A stretch of 64,000 nucleotides of DNA, from contig NZ_WFKM01000011.1 of NCBI RefSeq assembly GCF_011007365.1, positions 1-64,000 on the forward strand. Direction: 5' to 3'. Under the pieces are notes generated by a model that saw nothing but the letters and a program-made list of their open reading frames with translations, searched no databases and had not been told where the DNA came from. Shown in pieces: positions 52,491 through 63,161 of the stretch; position 1 is the first letter of the stretch, and each line of letters begins with the position of its first letter. Origin of the DNA: Sphingobacterium sp. xlx-96 (GTDB taxonomy: Bacteria; Bacteroidota; Bacteroidia; Sphingobacteriales; Sphingobacteriaceae). Made by a program: the position numbers and the translations under genes.

Positions 52491-53921
52491 ATGAAAGAAA
52501 TTAGTATTAAAAAGATAGGTATTACTTTTTTAATTGCTTTAGCACTATGGTTTATACCCACGCCAGACGGTGTGAGTCCTGAGGCGTGGCACTTATTTGC
52601 CATATTCGCGGCTACTATCCTCGGTATTATATTAAAAGCCGCACCGATGGGAACGATGTGTATGATGGCGATTGGCTTTACGGCGTTGACACAGGTTCTT
52701 GCTCCTGGCGATGCCAGTGGCTCTATCGTCAAGTCGTTGAGTGGCTTTGGTGATAAGGTGATTTGGCTGATTGGTATTTCTTTTTTTATCGCTAGGGGTT
52801 TTATTAAAACGGGACTAGGTAACCGCATCGCTTTTCTTTTTATCAAGATTTTTGGTAAGAGCTCTTTGGGGCTAGCCTATGGGCTGGGATTGGCAGATAT
52901 GTGTCTGGCCCCAGCTATCCCCAGCAATACGGCTCGTGGAGGAGGTATCATCTATCCGATCATGAAATCCATGGCTATGAGTTTTGGCTCTGTACCGGAG
53001 GATCCGACTACCCACAGGAAGTTAGGTTCTTTTTTGACGCTCAATAGCTATTACATGAACCTCATTACCTCATCTATGTTTTTAACCGGGACTGCGAGCA
53101 ATCCGATGTGTCAGAAATTTGCTGCGAATCTGGGCGTTGATATTTCCTGGATGTCATGGGCAATCGCTGGATTTATCCCTGGGCTAGCAGCTTTTTTTAT
53201 TGTTCCGCTGGTACTTTATAAACTCTATCCACCAGAGTTAAAAAAAACGGGTGGCGCAGCAAAAATGGCGACAGAGAAGCTGAATGAAATGGGACCTATT
53301 AAAGTTAACGAATGGTTGATGTTGTTAGCATTTTTTATTTTATTGGCTTTGTGGATTTTTGGAGCGTCATTATCTATTGATGCGACAACTACGGCGTTTA
53401 TCGGCCTGACGTTACTACTTTTGACCTCTGTATTGACATGGGAAGATGTGAAAGCAGAGAAAGGGGCCTGGGATACGATAGTGTGGTTTGCGGTACTGGT
53501 AATGATGGCGAGCTCGCTCAATGAGTTAGGATTTATTGCATGGTTCAGTGATATCGTTAAAGTACAGATAGGTGGCTTGAATTGGATGGTAGCATTTCCG
53601 GTGATTATTCTGGTTTATTTTTTCAGCCATTACATATTTGCGAGTGCGACCGCACACGTAGCCGCTATGTATGCTGCCTTGCTGGGTGTGGGTATTTCTC
53701 TAGGAATCCCGCCGATGCTATTGGCTATGATGCTTGGTTTTATGGGCTCTATCTACGGTGTCTTGACACACTACGGGCATGGACCTGCTCCTGTGTATTT
53801 TGGTAGTGGTTACGTAGAGCTCAAGGCTTGGTGGTTAAGAGGATTAGAGATAGGTATTCTACTTTTGATTATCTACATGGTTGTGGGTGGGTTATGGATG
53901 AAAGTAATTGGTTATTATTAA
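52491..53921 (+). CDS. DASS-family anion transporter (C4-dicarboxylate)
   Basis: 476 residues, about 11-12 membrane helices. The two substrate/Na+ motifs of the SLC13/DASS family are present: PAIPSNTARGGGI and TGTASNPM in the first half, and SATAHVAAMYAALL in the second. The TTH-type third motif is replaced by THYGHGPAPVYFGSG, as in CitT/TtdT-like exchangers. Succinate, fumarate, malate or tartrate are likely substrates. It is directly upstream of sdhCAB (12 bp), so uptake and oxidation form one transcription unit. Confidence 0.9.
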   Translation: MKEISIKKIGITFLIALALWFIPTPDGVSPEAWHLFAIFAATILGIILKAAPMGTMCMMAIGFTALTQVLAPGDASGSIVKSLSGFGDKVIWLIGISFFIARGFIKTGLGNRIAFLFIKIFGKSSLGLAYGLGLADMCLAPAIPSNTARGGGIIYPIMKSMAMSFGSVPEDPTTHRKLGSFLTLNSYYMNLITSSMFLTGTASNPMCQKFAANLGVDISWMSWAIAGFIPGLAAFFIVPLVLYKLYPPELKKTGGAAKMATEKLNEMGPIKVNEWLMLLAFFILLALWIFGASLSIDATTTAFIGLTLLLLTSVLTWEDVKAEKGAWDTIVWFAVLVMMASSLNELGFIAWFSDIVKVQIGGLNWMVAFPVIILVYFFSHYIFASATAHVAAMYAALLGVGISLGIPPMLLAMMLGFMGSIYGVLTHYGHGPAPVYFGSGYVELKAWWLRGLEIGILLLIIYMVVGGLWMKVIGYY

Positions 53922-53933
53922 AATTATACTGCG

Positions 53934-54590
53934 ATGTTGACAACACTATCTCGTAAAATGCTGCTGTGCCTGACTGGACTATTTTTAGCTTTCTTTTTAA
54001 CAATACACCTGTTGGGTAATTTACAGTTATTTATGCCCGAAGAGGAGGCACGCCTTCAGTTCAACTGGTATTCTAATTTTTTGTCGGGTAATGCATTGAT
54101 AAAAATTGTTTCCTATGTCTTATATCTGAGTATTATCCTGCATGTTGCCGATGCTTTGATCGTGACGATGAAGAACAATAAATCATCAAAACGATATCAA
54201 AAAGATGAGAGAGGTCGAGCAAGCAAGTGGTATAGCCGTAATATGGGGATACTCGGTTCGATTGTATTAATTTTTCTCGTTATTCACTTCAAAAATTTCT
54301 GGTATGTATATAAGTTTGGGGAACTACCCTTAGATAGCAATGGTCATCGGGATCTTTACCTGTTGGTAGTGACTACCTTTCAGGAGTGGTGGTATGTGGT
54401 TATCTATGTGCTGTCGATGATTGCACTTTGCTATCATCTTATTCACGGCTTACATAGCGCTTTTAGAACACTGGGATTGTTTCATCCAAAATACATGCGA
54501 TGGCTCAAGATAGCGGGGGAGATCTATGCCGTTTTAATTTGTGTGGGTTTTGCGATGATGCCCATTTATATATATATCACTAAGAGTTAA
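53934..54590 (+). CDS. sdhC: Succinate dehydrogenase/fumarate reductase cytochrome b subunit
   Basis: 218 residues, five membrane helices, the type-B (single-subunit, di-heme) architecture. Heme-ligand histidines: [33 protein letters not shown] and [10 protein letters not shown]. It anchors SdhA/SdhB and exchanges electrons with menaquinone. The gene precedes sdhA by 17 bp. The direction (succinate oxidation or fumarate reduction) cannot be told from sequence; the transporter context suits both. Confidence 0.93.
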   Translation: MLTTLSRKMLLCLTGLFLAFFLTIHLLGNLQLFMPEEEARLQFNWYSNFLSGNALIKIVSYVLYLSIILHVADALIVTMKNNKSSKRYQKDERGRASKWYSRNMGILGSIVLIFLVIHFKNFWYVYKFGELPLDSNGHRDLYLLVVTTFQEWWYVVIYVLSMIALCYHLIHGLHSAFRTLGLFHPKYMRWLKIAGEIYAVLICVGFAMMPIYIYITKS

Positions 54591-54607
54591 ACTTAAGATC
54601 AAAGCTT

Positions 54608-56524
54608 ATGAACTTAGATGCAAAAATTCCCGAGGGGGCATTGGAACATAAATGGGATAATTTTAAGAAGAAGGCAAAGCTGGTCAATCCAGCGAATCGC
54701 AAGAAATTAGATGTGATTGTCGTGGGAACCGGCTTGGCAGGAAGTTCGATAGCTGCTTCATTGGCTGAGATGGGTTACCAGGTCAAAGCTTTCTGCTTTC
54801 AGGATAGCCCAAGGCGGGCACATTCTGTGGCCGCGCAAGGAGGCGTAAATGCTGCTAAAAACTATAAAAATGATGGTGACAGCGTATATCGGATGTTTGT
54901 CGATACTTTAAAGGGGGGAGACTTTAGAGCGCGGGAAGCTAATGTATATCGTATGGCCGAGTGTTCGCTAAATTTGATTGATCAAGCGGTAGCCCAGGGA
55001 GTACCCTTTGGTAGGGAATATGGTGGTTATTTGAATAATAGATCTTTCGGAGGTGTGCAGGTGAGCCGTACGTTTTATGCCCGGGGACAGACGGGGCAGC
55101 AGTTGTTGTTAGGGGCGTATCAAGCATTAATGCGGCAAGTTGGAAAGGGAGCTGTGAAGCTCTATTCACGGCATGAAATGTTGGATCTGGTTCTAATTGA
55201 TGGAAAGGCTAGGGGTATTATTGTACGAAATCTGGATACAGGTGAGCTGGAAAGGCACGCGGCTCATACCGTGGTACTGGCTACCGGAGGGTATGGAAAG
55301 ATATATTATCTATCTACACTGGCTATGGGCTGTAATGGTTCGGCTATCTGGCGTGCCCACAAAAAGGGCGCGCTCATGGCGAGCCCCAGTTGGATACAGA
55401 TACATCCTACATCGCTGCCCCAATCGGGCGATTATCAATCGAAATTGACGTTGATGTCCGAATCGTTACGTAACGATGGCCGGATTTGGGTTCCTACGAA
55501 AGAGGATGAAACCAGGAGCCCGAATGATATTCCCGAGGAAGAAAGAGATTACTATTTGGAAAGAAGATATCCCGCATTCGGAAATCTTGCCCCTCGCGAT
55601 ATTTCTTCGCGGGCAGCAAAGGAACGTATTGACGCTGGATTTGGGATCGGACCCTTGAAAAATGCCGTGTACCTGGACTTTGCAAAGGCTATTCGCGAAC
55701 AGGGACGAGAGAAGATCGAGGAGAAGTATGGTAATCTATTTGACATGTACCTTAAAATAACAGGCTTTGACGCTTATGAAGAGCCTATGATGATTTCTCC
55801 ATCTGCCCATTTCTCGATGGGTGGATTGTGGGTTGACTATGAGTTGATGACCACTATACCGGGGCTTTTTGCTCTTGGTGAGGCTAATTTTGCTGATCAT
55901 GGCGCTAACAGGTTGGGGGCCAATTCGTTACTTCAGGCTTCGGTGGATGGCTATTTTATTGCGCCTTATACCATAGCTAATTATCTTTCGGGAGATATAC
56001 ATACTGGGAAGATTGACGTATATCATCCAGAATTTGAAAGGATTCAATCCGACGTAGAGCGTAATCTTAAGCGTCTTGTAGCTATTAATGGCAATAAAAC
56101 GGTTGATTATTATCATAAAACGTTGGGAAAGATCCTGTATGATTATTGCGGTTTAGCGCGTAATGCAGAGGGCTTGAACTGGGCAATCACGGAAATTCGC
56201 AAGTTGCGCGAGGACTTTTATAGAAATGTAAAAGTGTCTGGAACGGCAGAAACAATGAACAGTGAATTGGAAAAAGCCGGTCGTGTAGCCGATTATCTGG
56301 AAATAGGAGAATTGATGTGTTTTGATGCATTGACCCGGAATGAATCATGTGGCGCCCATTTTCGCGAAGAATATCAGACGCCCGAGGGGGAAGCTATGCG
56401 TAATGATCAGGAATTTCAATTTATATCGGCATGGGAATGGACTGGAGCGGATAGAGACCCCGTACTGCACAAGGAGGAACTTAGTTTTGAAGTGGTAAAA
56501 CCTATAGTCCGTAGTTACAAATAG
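54608..56524 (+). CDS. sdhA: Succinate dehydrogenase/fumarate reductase flavoprotein
   Basis: 638 residues. FAD-binding start [20 protein letters not shown], covalent-FAD histidine in [18 protein letters not shown], and substrate-site segments [10 protein letters not shown] and [10 protein letters not shown] (Arg). The cap and C-terminal helical domains are complete. The length is normal for type-B enzymes. It acts in the inner membrane facing the cytoplasm with SdhB. Confidence 0.96.
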   Translation: MNLDAKIPEGALEHKWDNFKKKAKLVNPANRKKLDVIVVGTGLAGSSIAASLAEMGYQVKAFCFQDSPRRAHSVAAQGGVNAAKNYKNDGDSVYRMFVDTLKGGDFRAREANVYRMAECSLNLIDQAVAQGVPFGREYGGYLNNRSFGGVQVSRTFYARGQTGQQLLLGAYQALMRQVGKGAVKLYSRHEMLDLVLIDGKARGIIVRNLDTGELERHAAHTVVLATGGYGKIYYLSTLAMGCNGSAIWRAHKKGALMASPSWIQIHPTSLPQSGDYQSKLTLMSESLRNDGRIWVPTKEDETRSPNDIPEEERDYYLERRYPAFGNLAPRDISSRAAKERIDAGFGIGPLKNAVYLDFAKAIREQGREKIEEKYGNLFDMYLKITGFDAYEEPMMISPSAHFSMGGLWVDYELMTTIPGLFALGEANFADHGANRLGANSLLQASVDGYFIAPYTIANYLSGDIHTGKIDVYHPEFERIQSDVERNLKRLVAINGNKTVDYYHKTLGKILYDYCGLARNAEGLNWAITEIRKLREDFYRNVKVSGTAETMNSELEKAGRVADYLEIGELMCFDALTRNESCGAHFREEYQTPEGEAMRNDQEFQFISAWEWTGADRDPVLHKEELSFEVVKPIVRSYK

Positions 56525-56599
56525 GAGAAGGATAGTTTATAGAACCTTACGATTGATCGGAGATAAGTTTCTAATGGTTGTTTAAAAAAATAGATACAT

Positions 56600-57346
56600 A
56601 TGATATTAAATCTTAAAGTTTGGCGACAAAAGGATCGGGAATCTACAGGACGATTGGTGGATTATGTTTTGAAAAATTTAAATCCGCACATGTCATTTTT
56701 AGAAATGCTGGATACACTTAATGAAGAGCTGGTTTTGAGAGGGGAAGACCCGGTTGAATTTGATCACGATTGTAGAGAGGGAATATGTGGACAGTGTGGA
56801 GTGATGATCAATGGTATCGCGCACGGTCCATTGAAGAATACAACAACTTGCCAATTACATCTCCGCTCATTTAAAGAGAATGACACTATCGTTATAGAAC
56901 CTTTCAGATCAGCCGCCTTTCCTGTAAAAAGAGACTTAAGGGTGGATCGAACTTCGTTTGATCGCATTATTTCAAGTGGAGGGTTTGTTTCTATAAATAC
57001 AGGACAAGCGCCCGATGCGCACGCGCTACCGGTAACGCATCAAGTCACCGAGGAAGCTTTTGATGCAGCAGCTTGCATCGGTTGCGGAGCCTGCGTGGCA
57101 ACTTGTAAGAACGGAAGTGCCGCATTGTTTACCTCCGCTAAAATAAACCATTTGGCTCTGTTGCCGCAAGGTAAGGAAGAGCGACAGGAGCGTGTCCTTC
57201 GGATGGTCAAACAGATGGATAGAGAAGAGTTTGGACATTGTTCGAATACCGAAGCTTGTGAAGTTGAATGCCCACAGGGGGTATCGGTGTTAAATATAGC
57301 GCGGATGAATTACGAATACAATCGGGCATTGTTGAGACGAAAGTAA
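56600..57346 (+). CDS. sdhB: Succinate dehydrogenase/fumarate reductase iron-sulfur subunit
   Basis: 248 residues. [2Fe-2S] ligands: CREGICGQCGVMI and CQLHL; then CIGCGACVATC for the [4Fe-4S] cluster and CSNTEACEVECPQGV for the third. A 75-bp gap after sdhA is larger than in the rest of the operon but has no terminator. A hairpin follows at 57369-57400. Confidence 0.96.
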   Translation: MILNLKVWRQKDRESTGRLVDYVLKNLNPHMSFLEMLDTLNEELVLRGEDPVEFDHDCREGICGQCGVMINGIAHGPLKNTTTCQLHLRSFKENDTIVIEPFRSAAFPVKRDLRVDRTSFDRIISSGGFVSINTGQAPDAHALPVTHQVTEEAFDAAACIGCGACVATCKNGSAALFTSAKINHLALLPQGKEERQERVLRMVKQMDREEFGHCSNTEACEVECPQGVSVLNIARMNYEYNRALLRRK

Positions 57347-57368
57347 AAACAACCTATTAACATACGAA

Positions 57369-57400
57369 AAAGACGAAAGCGGAGAATCGCCCTCGTCTTT
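57369..57400 (+). terminator. Terminator of the porin-DASS-sdh operon
   Basis: Stem AAAGACGA/TCGTCTTT with an inner GCG/CGC pair region and the T-rich tail ATTTTG. Confidence 0.75.
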
Positions 57401-57503
57401 ATTTTGTAGTGTCCCAACGCTATGAATACCACAAATTGTATTAAACAGTATAATTTTAAAAATCTAAATCAATCCAAATTATTCTAGATGTAGTTGTTAA
57501 AAT

Positions 57504-57536
57504 AAAGGTTTTCAAACGGGGAGAATGAAAACCTTT
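57504..57536. terminator. 11-bp hairpin, terminator of the minus-strand lipoprotein
   Basis: AAAGGTTTTCA/TGAAAACCTTT around an 11-base loop. On the minus strand it is followed by ATTTTAAC, which fits the lipoprotein gene at 57649-58038. A smaller hairpin AAGTGAA/TTCACTT followed by T7 lies at 57594-57613. Confidence 0.65.
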
Positions 57537-57648
57537 AATAACCAATTATAAACCTAAATTATGATGTCACAAATATAGTGTATTAATAACACTAAGTGAA
57601 ATTTAATTCACTTTTTTTATTGGTTGTAGTATACGCTGTTTAGCTAAT

Positions 57649-58038
57649 TTATCGTTTGCAATCTGCAGTCCAAGCTTTACCGTCTTTGGTATATATAATA
57701 TCCAGATCCGAAGCGGTAACTGTTATCGTTCCAATCCCATTGTCACTGAAAAGAATTGTGTTGTTGTCTCCTTTTTCCATTATGATGTTTCCCAACGTAG
57801 GTATTCCATTGGAAAAGTTGAAAGCGTACTTGTCACCGATTTTTGTGACGGTTACTGAACCGTTGGTACGCGCCACATCAGTGTCACTATCATTGGTGCT
57901 GTTAAATGAAACAGTACCTTCATATTTTCCTACAAAAAGATCGTTGTCTGCAGGATCATCATCTTTGCTGCAGGCAGAGAATGTGAACAATGTGATTGTG
58001 ACAAAGAATAAGCTCAAGATTTTAAAAGTTGTTTTCAT
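57649..58038 (-). CDS. Lipocalin-like small lipoprotein
   Basis: 129 residues. The signal ends FTFSACSKDDD (lipid Cys near 23). The mature part is predicted beta-strand (FVGKYEGTVSFNST, SVTVTKIGDKYAFNFS, IGTITVTASDLDIIYT) with the spacing of small beta-barrel lipoproteins of Bacteroidota, and ends TADCKR. Its ligand is unknown. Single gene with its own terminator. Confidence 0.8.
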   Translation of the reverse strand: MKTTFKILSLFFVTITLFTFSACSKDDDPADNDLFVGKYEGTVSFNSTNDSDTDVARTNGSVTVTKIGDKYAFNFSNGIPTLGNIIMEKGDNNTILFSDNGIGTITVTASDLDIIYTKDGKAWTADCKR

Positions 58039-58500
58039 ACAAATAAATTTTAGTTTTATAAAAATATGTCATTGAAATATGACAATAGCGATGCCAATCG
58101 TCAGCTTCGATACTTTGTTAACAAAAATTAACGAGATTTTATTGTAATTCGATATCGTATAGTTTATCTGAATTCATCTTACCGCAAAGTGGGACTCTTG
58201 GACTTAGTGGTATAAGTGGAGGAATAGTAGAAATGGAACTTCGCGATTAATGACTGTTTTTGGGGCGTACGGCTGGGAAGACGAGACACCTATAATATCA
58301 GGAAGAAAAGGCCTAAAATCTAGTAGGAAGGCACCTCTATTGACGAGTATAAAACTGTTGCGGATCTTTATTAAAGTCACGCTGATCACATAATCACTGC
58401 GGTATAATAAACGGATAGGAAGCTGGATTGTAAAAGGAGCTTACCTTTAAAATTAGTTGCAGCCCACATCTCCATTTATAGATACATGGGCTACACAGTT
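58039..58500. other. 460-bp intergenic region, no gene seen
   Basis: Between two minus-strand genes. A 61-codon minus-strand frame (58204-58389) has no coding character. AGCCCA/TGGGCT near 58460-58495 may end the downstream-facing DUF4342 gene. Nothing else visible. Confidence 0.4.
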
Positions 58501-58779
58501 TTATTTTATTTCGATCATTTTATTTGGATCTTTTGTCTCTTTAATCTCACGCTCAACAGTGATTTTAATAATCGAAAGTAAAACCAAAGCCACTGCAAGA
58601 ATAGCAATAAAAGGAAAAATAATTGCGATAACCAATGCGAAAATCAAAGGGATATTTATCCATTGCTTTCCAGACTTGGAGGATACGCTGATCTTGGAAT
58701 CCTGTATTGTGGTGAATACTTTTTGAAAACCGCTTGTGATGTTTTCGTTATTGAAGTCGAATGTTGTTTTAGTTGCCAT
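58501..58779 (-). CDS. DUF4342 family protein
   Basis: 92 residues from Met43 of a longer frame (MATKTTFDFNNENITSGFQK). One long hydrophobic stretch (about 48-72, IPLIFALVIAIIFPFIAILA and VALVLLSII) and a charged C-terminus; the preceding GFQKVFTTIQDSKISVSS segment is typical of DUF4342. Function unknown; often found in stress-responsive operons. Confidence 0.75.
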   Translation of the reverse strand: MATKTTFDFNNENITSGFQKVFTTIQDSKISVSSKSGKQWINIPLIFALVIAIIFPFIAILAVALVLLSIIKITVEREIKETKDPNKMIEIK

Positions 58780-58966
58780 GTTATTTGTTGTTTTACTTGT
58801 TTGTATAGTCCAAAGGTAGTATGGCTGGCCGGATTGGTATAGCATAAATAGGTTAGTTTGGGCGGATGCTCGGTGAAAGTATAAAATGAGTCGGTAAAGA
58901 GGCATCGGATTATTGCGTAAAAATTAGTAACTTCGAGTAATTTAACAATATAGATATTTCAATACA

Positions 58967-60196
58967 TTGAGATTTGATGAATTTGGCTTCATTCCTACAT
59001 TGGAAGAGGGGCTTGATACTATGGGGTTTGTAGAAGCTACACCCATTCAAGAACAGACCATACCGGTCATATTACGCGACGAAGATTTAATCGCCTGTGC
59101 TCAGACTGGAACGGGCAAAACCGCGGCTTACTTATTGCCTATTTTGCATAAAAATGGACAGGAGCCTCAAGAGCGTGTAGATACGATCGTACTGGTTCCT
59201 ACGCGGGAATTAGCTTTGCAGATCGATCAACAGGTGATGGGTCTGGGATATTTTACGGGGACTACATCAATTTCTATATATGGTGGAGGTGATGGTATGG
59301 GCTACGAGCAACAAAAAAGAGCAATACGTGAAGGTGTTAATATTATCGTTGCTACACCAGGCCGGTTAATTAGTCATATGGCCTCTGGCAAATTTGATTT
59401 CAGCGGGTTGAAACATTTAGTGCTCGATGAAGCAGACACTATGTTAGATATGGGATTTTATGACGATATTGTACGTATTATCAGTTATTTACCTCAGAAA
59501 CGACAAACGCTTTTATTTTCTGCTACAATGCCTCCTAAAATCAGAGGACTAGCTAAAAAGATATTGCACAACCCTATAGAGATAAATATTGCTATTTCGA
59601 AACCATCAGAAGGGATTGACCAGCACGCCTACCTGGTGTACGATGAGTATAAAATCGATCTGATCCGCTATATCCTCAAAGATCCTAAGTATTCCAGTGT
59701 GATTGTTTTCGCTTCTAAGAAGGAGATCGTGAAAACACTCACGAAAGAATTGATAAAAAGCGGAGTTGCGGCCGAAGGCTTTCACTCGGATCTTGAGCAG
59801 TCGGAACGTGAAGATATTATGAGTCGTTTTCGCGCCAAAAAGCTAAATGTACTGGTTGGTACAGATGTTATTTCTCGGGGTATAGATATCGTAGGTATTA
59901 GTTTGGTTGTCAATTATGATGTACCTCCGGATCCAGAAGACTACGTGCACCGTGTGGGACGTACCGCTCGCGCGGCAACTACCGGTACTGCTATTACCTT
60001 TATTAATGTGAAGGATCAAGGTAAATTTGCATTGATTGAAAAATTGGTCGAATACGAAATTGCCAAAGTGCCTTTGCCAGAAGGGTTTGCTGCAGGACCT
60101 GAGTATACCCCGAAATTGAAGAGCAATAACAGAAATAAGCGAAAACCATTTAATAGAAACAAAAAATTTAATCAACAAAAAAAGGCTTCGTCGTAA
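58967..60196 (+). CDS. DEAD-box RNA helicase
   Basis: 409 residues from a TTG start (no ATG precedes in frame until a stop), reading MRFDEFGFIPTLEEGLDTMG. All DEAD-box motifs: ATPIQEQ (Q), AQTGTGKTA (I), VLDEADTML (II), SATMPP (III), and HRVGRTARA (VI). The basic tail KPFNRNKKFNQQ binds RNA. Role in ribosome assembly or RNA decay, especially in the cold. The stop overlaps the ATG of ispE by one base, so translation of ispE is coupled. Confidence 0.93.
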   Translation: MRFDEFGFIPTLEEGLDTMGFVEATPIQEQTIPVILRDEDLIACAQTGTGKTAAYLLPILHKNGQEPQERVDTIVLVPTRELALQIDQQVMGLGYFTGTTSISIYGGGDGMGYEQQKRAIREGVNIIVATPGRLISHMASGKFDFSGLKHLVLDEADTMLDMGFYDDIVRIISYLPQKRQTLLFSATMPPKIRGLAKKILHNPIEINIAISKPSEGIDQHAYLVYDEYKIDLIRYILKDPKYSSVIVFASKKEIVKTLTKELIKSGVAAEGFHSDLEQSEREDIMSRFRAKKLNVLVGTDVISRGIDIVGISLVVNYDVPPDPEDYVHRVGRTARAATTGTAITFINVKDQGKFALIEKLVEYEIAKVPLPEGFAAGPEYTPKLKSNNRNKRKPFNRNKKFNQQKKASS

Positions 60197-61008
60197 TGAT
60201 CTCATTTGCTAACGCCAAGATCAACTTGGGACTATTGGTTACCGAAAAAAGAGCAGACGGTTATCACAATATCGAAACGGTGTTTTTCCCTATTAAACTC
60301 TATGATGTGTTAGAGCTTACACCGTCTGAAAGCACAGTTTTTCAGTCGAGTGGATTGACTATCCCTGAGCAGGGAGACAATCTTTGTGAAAAAGCGTATC
60401 GTATATTGCAACAGGACTACGAACTGAAGCCAGTTCATATTCAGCTCTTAAAAAACATCCCAATAGGCGCCGGGTTAGGTGGTGGTTCATCGGATGCGGC
60501 GCAGGTTCTGAAAATGCTAAATGATTATAATGCGTTGGGGCTAACTACAGAACAGTTAGCACATTATGCCGAAAGATTGGGGGCAGATTGCCCTTTCTTT
60601 TTGGCGAACAAACCCGTGTATGCTTCTGGGATCGGAACTACATTTGAGCCCATAGAATTAGATCTTTCTAATCACTTTATTGCCGTAGTAAAGCCGGAAA
60701 TACACATATCGACGGCAGAGGCCTATGGGCATGTCATACCACAATTGCCCAAAGTAGATTTAAGAAGAGCAATCCAGTTGCCGATGCAGGAGTGGAAGTT
60801 TCATCTGGTCAATGATTTTGAACTCGGCATATTTGAAAGGTACCCACAAGTAGCACTAATCAAGTATGAGTTGTACCAGAGGGGAGCTATTTACGCAGCT
60901 ATGTCCGGCTCTGGATCAGCGGTGTATGGCATTTTTCCAGAACAGGTGAACCTTGATGAGCTGAGTGAGATGGGCAAAGTATACTACCCTGTAGATCTTT
61001 CGTGCTAG
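60196..61008 (+). CDS. ispE: 4-diphosphocytidyl-2-C-methyl-D-erythritol kinase
   Basis: 270 residues of the GHMP kinase fold. PIGAGLGGGSSDAA is the ATP-binding loop; the N-terminus FANAKINLGLLVTEKRADGY has the substrate-binding KINL and DGYH, and MSGSGSAVYGIF is the third motif. It phosphorylates CDP-methylerythritol in the MEP isoprenoid pathway. Coupled to the DEAD-box helicase gene. Confidence 0.96.
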   Translation: MISFANAKINLGLLVTEKRADGYHNIETVFFPIKLYDVLELTPSESTVFQSSGLTIPEQGDNLCEKAYRILQQDYELKPVHIQLLKNIPIGAGLGGGSSDAAQVLKMLNDYNALGLTTEQLAHYAERLGADCPFFLANKPVYASGIGTTFEPIELDLSNHFIAVVKPEIHISTAEAYGHVIPQLPKVDLRRAIQLPMQEWKFHLVNDFELGIFERYPQVALIKYELYQRGAIYAAMSGSGSAVYGIFPEQVNLDELSEMGKVYYPVDLSC

Positions 61009-61020
61009 TAAGTCAATTCG

Positions 61021-63144
61021 TTATTGTATTATTCTCAGTAAGGTGGAGACTAAATTGGTTTCATTAATAGGCTTATTTATGATGCCGTCAAAATGATATT
61101 TTTGATTCGATTTAGCTTCTAAGAGCATATTCTCCGCTGTACAGGCCAAAACTTTTGTTGCGACCTTGGTATCATCAGATTTGACATGGTTTAGGATATC
61201 CCAACCATTGAGTCCCGGCATGAGTAGATCGGTGATAACAATATCTACTGAGTTGGATCTGATATAATTCCAAGCTTGGATGCTGTTATCAAATAAATGA
61301 ACATTTTGGCTCGATTTGAACAGTTGCTGTACAAAGAAAAGCCCAATACGACTATCATCTATAAATACGATTTTAAGATCGGAAGGGAGATCGGAAATAG
61401 ATAGAACTCGGCTCTCTTTCTCTTGAACCCGACTCTTTTCGATTGGTAATGTGAAAGTGAACTGCGTTCCTTTGCCAGCTTCGCTTGTAAAGGAAATTGA
61501 ACCTTTTATCTGTTCACATAATAATTTGGATATATACAAACCTAATCCAAAACCTCCGGCTTTATTTTTATTATCCGCAACATAATATTTTCTAAATATT
61601 TGATCTTTTTTGCCGTCAGGAATGCCTACCCCGGTGTCTATGACCTGTATAACAACCTTTTGCTTATCGTTGCTTTTTTTTACACTGGTAATGATGCGAA
61701 TGGTTCCCTTTTGGGTGTATTTTATGGCGTTAGATAACAAATTGGATAGCACCTGCTTGAAACGGAATGCATTGCTCCAGATAAGCAACGAAGGGTTGAT
61801 ATTATTTTCTAAGCGAAGTTCTAGATTTTTAACTTCGGCTTGATATTGATGTAGACTAACTGTGTCTCCCACTAGTTTGTGTGGCGAGAAGTAATCAAAC
61901 TTGATTTCCAAGGCCCCCGACTCTAACTTACTAAGGCTTAAAATATCATTTATGGTCGTATTGATAACCGCAATATCGTTATCTACAGTCTGAATTATTT
62001 CTTTATCTATTGTTTTAGCGGTGTTATTATTTTTCAGAAGATTCACGATTCCCTGTAACGATACCAGGGGCGAACGTATCTCATGACTGATGTTTGCAAG
62101 TATATTAGTCTTCTCTTCTGCTATTTTTGAAGCATACTCTTTTTCCTTAAGTAACTTTCGTTCGTATGAAGCGACTTCATATTGATAATATATTAGAAAG
62201 AAAATCATCAATAACATAATAGATAATGAGATAATTAATTGGCTTCTAAAGTTTTCGGAATTTTCTTTGTATAATATGAAATCCTCTTCTTCTGCTTTTC
62301 GAATTTCGTCGAGTTCTATCTGTCTTAAATTCTCTATTCCGGCTTTTAAATTATTCAAGAGCGTGTAGTTCGAAAGTATAAGGTCTTTTTCTGCACTTTG
62401 AAGTTTTAGTAATATAGCACGTAGATCGCGAAGATTATTCCTATATATCCTCTCATTGGTTGAAATCAGGTGGTCGATGTTGCGTTGTACGAGGTCTACC
62501 TGATTTAAATTCAACACCTCATTGGTACTTTGATTGACTAGTGTGTCGTTTTTTGCTTTAAATATTCTGTTGAAAAGTCCTTCTTTTTTTCGTACAACAG
62601 TATCCTTCTCTTGCTTTATTTTTAACGTGTCTCGAAGGATTTGGCTAATGACGGAATCAGACTGCGTGATACGCGGCTTCTGCGAGATCCTTTTTTTTTG
62701 TGCTGTCAGTGCGAGCAAAGAGTCTTGGGCATAATATACGATATCATCTACCTGTTTTTTCAAGTAGGCGTATTGCAATGCTAGATTACTTTGTGTCACA
62801 CCATTTGGGTCGACTTTGACGGGGTTGCTTTCCATAGGTAGGGCAGCCAAAGAGTCAACTACTATTTTAATTGTGTCCAGTTTACTACGGTAGCCTTGGA
62901 AATCATTCTCATCAAAATTTATTGTGTATAGGCGGAATAGATTGTCAGCTTCGGTAAATGTAGAAAACAATTTATACAGTGCAGGAGATTGTAGTTGTCC
63001 TGAAGAATATGCCGCATTTAATCTATTTTCAACCTTCTTGTATTGTAGATACTGATAGAAAAATATCGAACTTAATATTGCAAATGATAGAACAAGGCTG
63101 AATAATACTATTCTCCTTAAAGTTAAATTTGATTTATCTGGCAC
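61021..63144 (-). CDS. Hybrid sensor histidine kinase with receiver domain
   Basis: 707 residues: membrane helix at about 10-30, a long periplasmic helical sensor (about 31-300, rich in Gln/Asn/Asp), second membrane helix at about 303-322, short coiled linker, DHp with the phosphoacceptor His354 (NISHEIRSPLVSL), ATPase with N-box LSNLLSNAIKYT and G-box GFGLGLYISK, and a C-terminal receiver (about 590-705) with the acceptor Asp in VITDLLMPG. The receiver and kinase look competent. No separate response regulator is adjacent, so a further phosphotransfer partner lies elsewhere. Upstream is a strong inverted repeat (63162-63201). Confidence 0.93.
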   Translation of the reverse strand: MPDKSNLTLRRIVLFSLVLSFAILSSIFFYQYLQYKKVENRLNAAYSSGQLQSPALYKLFSTFTEADNLFRLYTINFDENDFQGYRSKLDTIKIVVDSLAALPMESNPVKVDPNGVTQSNLALQYAYLKKQVDDIVYYAQDSLLALTAQKKRISQKPRITQSDSVISQILRDTLKIKQEKDTVVRKKEGLFNRIFKAKNDTLVNQSTNEVLNLNQVDLVQRNIDHLISTNERIYRNNLRDLRAILLKLQSAEKDLILSNYTLLNNLKAGIENLRQIELDEIRKAEEEDFILYKENSENFRSQLIISLSIMLLMIFFLIYYQYEVASYERKLLKEKEYASKIAEEKTNILANISHEIRSPLVSLQGIVNLLKNNNTAKTIDKEIIQTVDNDIAVINTTINDILSLSKLESGALEIKFDYFSPHKLVGDTVSLHQYQAEVKNLELRLENNINPSLLIWSNAFRFKQVLSNLLSNAIKYTQKGTIRIITSVKKSNDKQKVVIQVIDTGVGIPDGKKDQIFRKYYVADNKNKAGGFGLGLYISKLLCEQIKGSISFTSEAGKGTQFTFTLPIEKSRVQEKESRVLSISDLPSDLKIVFIDDSRIGLFFVQQLFKSSQNVHLFDNSIQAWNYIRSNSVDIVITDLLMPGLNGWDILNHVKSDDTKVATKVLACTAENMLLEAKSNQKYHFDGIINKPINETNLVSTLLRIIQ

Positions 63145-63161
63145 GAACCTAGTATTTTTTG

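Noticed and set aside
58204..58389. Minus-strand 61-codon frame
   Set aside because: No start signal, no motif, and atypical composition; treated as non-coding.
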